Origin: Dickeya undicola
GTDB lineage: Bacteria; Pseudomonadota; Gammaproteobacteria; Enterobacterales; Enterobacteriaceae
DNA: 64,000 bases
NCBI RefSeq assembly: GCF_000784735.1
Contig: NZ_JSYG01000032.1
Span: forward strand, 62,001-126,000
Reading direction: 5' to 3'
Shown here: one piece after another, positions 59,746 through 64,000 of the stretch
Numbering within the stretch: position 1 is the stretch's first letter
Layout: every line of letters begins with the position of its first letter
Position numbers and translations under genes: made by a program
Notes under the pieces: model-generated
What the model saw: the letters and a program-made list of their open reading frames with translations, nothing else
The model's database searches: none
Told to the model about the DNA's origin: nothing

Positions 59746-60520
59746 ATTGAATCTTCCTTTCGGGATGCGAAATAAACTGGCGGATCCGTTCGGCATACGC
59801 TGCCGGATTCGCCTGATGAGCGTTATGCCCGGCGAGGTCCACACTCAGCAACGGCAAACCGTGCTGTGCGGCCAACGCCTGAAATTTAGTGTCCTGACAG
59901 CCACAGAGGTAACCAAACGGAACCTGTAGCTGCTGCAAGGCGTCAACCAGAGAGGGTTGACGAGATAAAGAAGTCGCTTCCAGCATGTCGGCAACCGCTG
60001 CACCATGATTGCCGCGCCGCAATGCAATCAACCGCTCGCGCTGCGCCGACGACAGACGAGCAAAAACCGGCTGCTGATACCAATCCGCCAGTACGCTATC
60101 CAGCGTCTCATGGCGAAAACGCCGCGCCCAATCGGCATCATGCCGCTGTCGCGCCTCACGTTCGGCTGCCGACACCAGCCCCGGATGCCCGCCTTCTACC
60201 AGCAGCCCCCGCAAACCGGCTGCGCCGGACAGGCAAGCGTGATACATAGCAATGCGCCCACCCAGCGAATACCCCAGCAGCCAGTAGTCGTTCACCGCCT
60301 GTTGCGCCAACAGTACGGTCAGTTGACAACTCACATCGGCGAAATCCACCGCAGACAGCGACCGGGATGCGCCGTGTCCCGGCAAATCCACCAGCAGTAA
60401 CGGCCAGTCGGCCAGATACGGCAACACCGGTTGCCAGTCTTCGCCGCTGCCGAGCAGACCATGCAACATCACCAGCCAGGGTTGTCCCGACTGCGGCTGC
60501 CCAACCCGACGGCAATTCAT
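59729..60520 (-). CDS. menH: SHCHC synthase MenH
   Basis: Alpha/beta-hydrolase-fold lyase that eliminates pyruvate from SEPHCHC. ATG 60520, two bases after the menD stop, gives 263 residues. GTG codons at 60529 and 60526 are alternatives within menD. The serine is Ser85 in LLGYSLGGR, the oxyanion region [12 protein letters not shown] is near 18-29, and the histidine is in AGHNAH. It is slightly longer than E. coli MenH (252), with an extra C-terminal tail overlapping menB. Confidence 0.94.
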   Translation of the reverse strand: MNCRRVGQPQSGQPWLVMLHGLLGSGEDWQPVLPYLADWPLLLVDLPGHGASRSLSAVDFADVSCQLTVLLAQQAVNDYWLLGYSLGGRIAMYHACLSGAAGLRGLLVEGGHPGLVSAAEREARQRHDADWARRFRHETLDSVLADWYQQPVFARLSSAQRERLIALRRGNHGAAVADMLEATSLSRQPSLVDALQQLQVPFGYLCGCQDTKFQALAAQHGLPLLSVDLAGHNAHQANPAAYAERIRQFISHPERKIQYALSQ

Positions 60521-60522
60521 CG

Positions 60523-62199
60523 TCACCACGACGCGACCTCGGCCGACAACCGTTGCAATGTTTCAGCGCCGACTTTAGGTTCCACTACCACTTCCAGCAA
60601 TGTGGTGCCGCCTTGCCGCCACCCGGCGGTTACCGCGTCCTGCACGTCAGACCATTGCTGCGCTCGCGCGTAACGTAGCCCGAACAGCGCCGCCGCATGG
60701 CGAAAATCCACCTGCTGTGGCATACAGTAAAAAGCTTCACGCTGCGCCTCTGGCGTCGGCAATAATGAAAAAATCTGCCCGCCATCATTATTGACCACCA
60801 CCAACACCAGCGGTGCAGGCGGCTGACGCAGCAGCGCCAGTCCGTTAAGGTCATACAACGCCGACAGATCACCCACGATGGCAAGCGTCGGTCGGGCATT
60901 GGCGCGCTGCACACCCGCTAACGTCGACAGCAGGCCGTCAATGCCGCTGGCACCACGGTTAGCGAACACCGGATACCCCGCAGGCAGACGGGCAAACGCA
61001 TCCACCAACCTCACCGTCAGACTGTTGCCGACGAAAAACTGCCCTTGCGGCGGCAACAGCTCAGTGACGCGATGCGCCAGTTGCGCTTCGCCGAAACCGT
61101 CAGACAAGCGGGCAGCCACCTGGCGAATAACCCGCTCAGCACAGGCTTCCACGTCAGGTGCCCAGGCAGATTGAGCAACGGCCGGATGCGCCGTCAGCCA
61201 GTCGGCAACATCGGCCACCAGTCGGCGGCCACGATGCTGCGCAGGATCAAGCCGTCCCGGCAAATCATCAACCAACCAGTATTGGTCGGGCGTGACCGCC
61301 GCCTGCCACTGTAACAGACGCTTGCCCGTCAGACTGGCACCGAACTGCACCACAATCTCAGCCTGACGCAGCATTTCCGCCTGCGGATGCTGAAGCCATA
61401 AATCAGCGCAGGCCAGCGGTTGGCCGGTCTGCGACAGCACATCGCCGATCAACGGCCAGCCGAGCTGGTTCGCCCAGGCAGCTAGCTGTTCACCAACTTG
61501 TGCGGGCACCCGCCCGGCGATAACCACGCCGCGCCGTTGCCGCCATTGCGGCCAGTCCGGCTGCATTGTTGTTACCGGTATTGCGTGCCCCCCCTGCAAC
61601 CACGGTTGCGGTTGATGCCACCAGTCGCCCAGAGCCTGCAACCAGTCCTGAAATGCGGCCGGATCGTCTTCGCCATATAACGGCTCGGCAAACGGGCAAT
61701 TGACATGCAGCGCGCCGTGGCGCAACTCGGTCAGGGCGTTATCAAGGGCAGAAACCAGCCAGCGGGCCGGAATATCACAGGTGGGACGCGGCAAATTCAG
61801 CGTTAATGTCGGGTGTGAAGCAAACATGCCGGGTTGCCGAATCGCCTGATTGGCACCGCAGTCGATAAGCTCTGGTGGGCGATCCGCAGTCAATATCACC
61901 AGCCGCTCGCCGGTCAGCCCGGCTTCGATAATCGCCGGGTAAAGGTTGGCTGCGGCCGTACCCGATGTCACTATCACCGCCACCGCTTCGCCAGAGGCTT
62001 TCGCCAGCCCCAGCGCCAGGTGACCCAGCCCGCGTTCATCAAAATGGGTATGACAGACCAGCAACGGGTGCGAAGCCGCCGCCAGCGTCAGTGGCGTGGA
62101 GCGCGATCCCGGCGCAATACAGATATGACGAACACCCTGATGGCTGAGCGCCTCAACGATAACCGTTGCCCAGCGGCGGTTAAAAATATGTGTGGACAT
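60523..62199 (-). CDS. menD: SEPHCHC synthase MenD
   Basis: Thiamin-diphosphate enzyme adding 2-oxoglutarate to isochorismate, the first committed menaquinone step. ATG 62199 gives 558 residues (E. coli 556), starting [18 protein letters not shown]. The catalytic glutamate region [15 protein letters not shown] lies near 51-65 and the ThDP-binding [10 protein letters not shown]...NNDGGQIF motif near 440-475. It is followed immediately by menH. Confidence 0.97.
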   Translation of the reverse strand: MSTHIFNRRWATVIVEALSHQGVRHICIAPGSRSTPLTLAAASHPLLVCHTHFDERGLGHLALGLAKASGEAVAVIVTSGTAAANLYPAIIEAGLTGERLVILTADRPPELIDCGANQAIRQPGMFASHPTLTLNLPRPTCDIPARWLVSALDNALTELRHGALHVNCPFAEPLYGEDDPAAFQDWLQALGDWWHQPQPWLQGGHAIPVTTMQPDWPQWRQRRGVVIAGRVPAQVGEQLAAWANQLGWPLIGDVLSQTGQPLACADLWLQHPQAEMLRQAEIVVQFGASLTGKRLLQWQAAVTPDQYWLVDDLPGRLDPAQHRGRRLVADVADWLTAHPAVAQSAWAPDVEACAERVIRQVAARLSDGFGEAQLAHRVTELLPPQGQFFVGNSLTVRLVDAFARLPAGYPVFANRGASGIDGLLSTLAGVQRANARPTLAIVGDLSALYDLNGLALLRQPPAPLVLVVVNNDGGQIFSLLPTPEAQREAFYCMPQQVDFRHAAALFGLRYARAQQWSDVQDAVTAGWRQGGTTLLEVVVEPKVGAETLQRLSAEVASW

Positions 62200-62297
62200 G
62201 ATCGACTCAACAACTCCGGTTGCGGGTTGTAGCAATAATTATATTTTTTTTCATCCGGCCAACTTTGATGTAAACCAGTAACAGGCAATAAATCGCC

Positions 62298-63626
62298 CTA
62301 TGAAATAGCCTCTTCCAGCAATGACCTCAGCCCGGCAGCTTTGTTTTCCAGCTCCAGCCATTCTTGTTCTGGATCAGATCCCGCTACAATGCCCGCTCCG
62401 GCATACAGCGTCAGCTGACGGTCCGCGACGCTGGCGGAACGCAACGCCACGCTGAATTCGGACTGCTGACGCGACAAATACCCCGCCGAACCGGCGTACC
62501 AGCCACGTTGAAACGGCTCATGCCGAGCCAGAAATGCCCGTGCAGTTGCACGCGGCAACCCAGCCACCGCCGCCGTCGGCTGCAACAGATGCAGGCACTC
62601 GCTATCCGTACCGCTGCGCAAGGTGGCCTGAATCGTTCGCCGCAAATGTTGCACCTTACGCAAACGGATAATCTCTGGTGGCATCACATCCAGCGTCAAC
62701 GCTACCTGATGCAAACGCTGACAGATATCGTCGACGACCAGCATGTTCTCACACTGGTTCTTGAGGTCATTCATTAACCAGTCTGCCAGCTCGGCAGCTT
62801 TTTTATCGTCATCATTACTGGCTACCGTTCCGGCCAAGGCTTCCGTTTCCAGACGGGTATGCTGCCGCCGATAAAGCCGTTCAGGGCTGGACCCCAGAAA
62901 CGCCTGATGTGGCGCGAAAGCCAGCATAAAATGATAACAACGGTGATTAGCCGCCCGGCTGGCCGCCATCAGCGTGGTCGCCCGTAATGGCTTATCGAGC
63001 GACAGCATCGACGCGCGAGCTGGCACCACTTTTTCCATCTGCCCGGCGGCAATGTCTGCCAGCGCCAGATGCAACAGGTCGATCCACTGCTGACGATCAG
63101 GACAATGACGGGTCGTTTCTATACGGGTATGCAGCGTCGGCAACGGCTGCGACGGCAATAGCTGGCGCAAAAAATCCTGCGCGTCATGCGCATCATCACG
63201 CAATGAGGTTTCACTGCACAGATTGACCCGCAGACGAAGACGTCCCCCTTGTCGCAACAGAGCGATGCGTGGCAGAAACAGAAACGCAGCGGCATTGCCC
63301 TGCGTAACCGGATGCTGTTCAAACGCATTCAGCCCCCAGAGACGCACGCTGTCATCCACATCATGGCGTTGCAGAAAGTCCTCAGCGTGTGCGATATCGT
63401 CAAATACACGCACCTGACCACACACCGCGGCTTCTTCATCGTCCTGACGATGCTGCCAGTAAAACTGCGGATAGATGGGCTGCGAGGCCAGCCACGCCAG
63501 CAGCGGCGAGTCATCTTGCAACGGCATGGTCAGCGTGATTGCATGAAAGCCCGCCTGCTCCGGCAAGGGTTCGTTGAGCGCCTGATACATCTGGCGCAGC
63601 AGGTCAGAGAATTGCTGCACATTCAC
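62298..63626 (-). CDS. menF: Menaquinone-specific isochorismate synthase MenF
   Basis: Converts chorismate to isochorismate, entry to the menaquinone pathway. It has 442 residues (E. coli 431). The catalytic general base is Lys199 in MEKVVPAR. FLGSSPERL (244-252), TEALAGT (261-267) and the magnesium glutamates in ENMLVVDD and PEQEWLELENKA are present. It is 98 bases upstream of menD, so it probably starts the men transcript. Some local substitutions against E. coli (Pro202, Leu288, Cys292) fall at variable positions. Confidence 0.95.
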   Translation of the reverse strand: MNVQQFSDLLRQMYQALNEPLPEQAGFHAITLTMPLQDDSPLLAWLASQPIYPQFYWQHRQDDEEAAVCGQVRVFDDIAHAEDFLQRHDVDDSVRLWGLNAFEQHPVTQGNAAAFLFLPRIALLRQGGRLRLRVNLCSETSLRDDAHDAQDFLRQLLPSQPLPTLHTRIETTRHCPDRQQWIDLLHLALADIAAGQMEKVVPARASMLSLDKPLRATTLMAASRAANHRCYHFMLAFAPHQAFLGSSPERLYRRQHTRLETEALAGTVASNDDDKKAAELADWLMNDLKNQCENMLVVDDICQRLHQVALTLDVMPPEIIRLRKVQHLRRTIQATLRSGTDSECLHLLQPTAAVAGLPRATARAFLARHEPFQRGWYAGSAGYLSRQQSEFSVALRSASVADRQLTLYAGAGIVAGSDPEQEWLELENKAAGLRSLLEEAIS

Positions 63627-64000
63627 CCCATAGCCTAATGGAAAGTAGGGAATTATACGGGGCTATCCCTACAAAAAAAAAGTCATTAGCTTGATACCTA
63701 CCCCGGAATAACCGGCTTACTGCCACCCTATTTCCATGCATGGGCTTTTTCCCAACCGTTCATCAGCGAGCAAAACACGACCATTGTTAAATAACGATAC
63801 CCAGACATAGGGGCAATTTTATGCTGGCTTACCTCAAATCACCTCGAAATTACGATAATTCCTATTTTCAATCCGGAATAACTGCAATAGCAAATAACCA
63901 CACATAACCATAATAAAAGGAGGGTTTATAGTATCCTTTAATCTGCTTTTTTATTTGCAGCTTTCAACCATAACTAGCACTAACCAATGGTCATATATAC
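63627..64000. other. AT-rich upstream region of menF at the window edge
   Basis: The last 374 bases become markedly AT-rich. They must include the menF promoter. A possible 28-codon frame on the plus strand (63821-63907, AGGGG seven bases before ATG) has no recognised relative, and a purine-rich AAAAGGAGGG near 63920 lacks a following start codon. No gene is called. Confidence 0.5.

Noticed and set aside
62751-63030. MenF substitutions Pro202, Leu288 and Cys292 as signs of an inactive enzyme
   Set aside because: The general base Lys199, the KN..EN motif and the metal glutamates are intact. The changed positions are variable across chorismate-using enzymes, and a Val-Val-Pro sequence is found in related TrpE proteins.
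1-64000. Mobile elements, prophage, CRISPR arrays, tRNA or rRNA genes
   Set aside because: I looked for transposase-like proteins, integrases, regularly spaced repeats and tRNA-like cloverleafs with CCA ends and saw none; the gaps are mostly short and filled by promoters and terminators.

Overview
The window is ordinary enterobacterial core chromosome. Nearly every protein is a close match, in sequence and length, to its E. coli counterpart. The gene order mixes blocks that lie far apart in E. coli K-12, and several genes around K-12 neighbours are missing (cobC, ybeF, pagP). Together with the moderately GC-rich coding regions, this points to a Pectobacteriaceae-type organism such as Dickeya. 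That assignment is an inference from family knowledge, not a database result. I see no prophage, insertion sequence, CRISPR array, tRNA or rRNA.

Layout: (1) 1-3177 holds the glutamate/aspartate importer gltIJKL, with a SroC-type small RNA between gltI and gltJ. (2) 3192-19867 is the ybeL / leuS-lptE-holA-nadD / rsfS-rlmH-mrdA-mrdB-rlpA / dacA-ybeD-lipB-lipA / tatE-ybeM / crcB-cspE block. It covers leucyl-tRNA synthesis, LPS export, DNA polymerase clamp loading, NAD synthesis, ribosome silencing, cell elongation, lipoate synthesis, Tat export and fluoride export; the fluoride exporter crcB lies behind a fluoride riboswitch. (3) 20351-37930 is the ypfM / yffB-dapE-(M15 peptidase)-ypfN / ypfH / tmcA-DUF441 / purC / bamC-dapA / gcvR-bcp / bepA-yfgD / hda / upp-uraA / purMN block. 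It covers lysine and DAP synthesis, purine and pyrimidine supply, outer-membrane assembly and replication control. (4) 38067-43342 is galS and mglBAC for galactose uptake, with recognisable GalS and CRP sites. (5) 43535-48650 is accessory transport: an amino-acid binding protein and permease with no ATPase, then a Fur-box-preceded siderophore binding protein and TonB-dependent receptor with no inner-membrane transporter. (6) 48888-56344 is ybbPA / tesA-ybbO-cnoX / yfaY / yfaZ. (7) 56544-63626 is a complete menaquinone cluster, menF-D-H-B-C-E, on the minus strand. The last 370 bases are AT-rich and hold no convincing gene.

The points most worth a second look are the small or regulatory ones: the SroC homologue, the fluoride riboswitch, the 19-residue YpfM, the CTG start of hda, a signal-less M15 peptidase translationally coupled to dapE, the incomplete importers at 43.5-48.6 kb, a palindromic repeat element between purC and bamC, and paired GalS operators at mgl. 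I did not find a clear undescribed multi-gene system.
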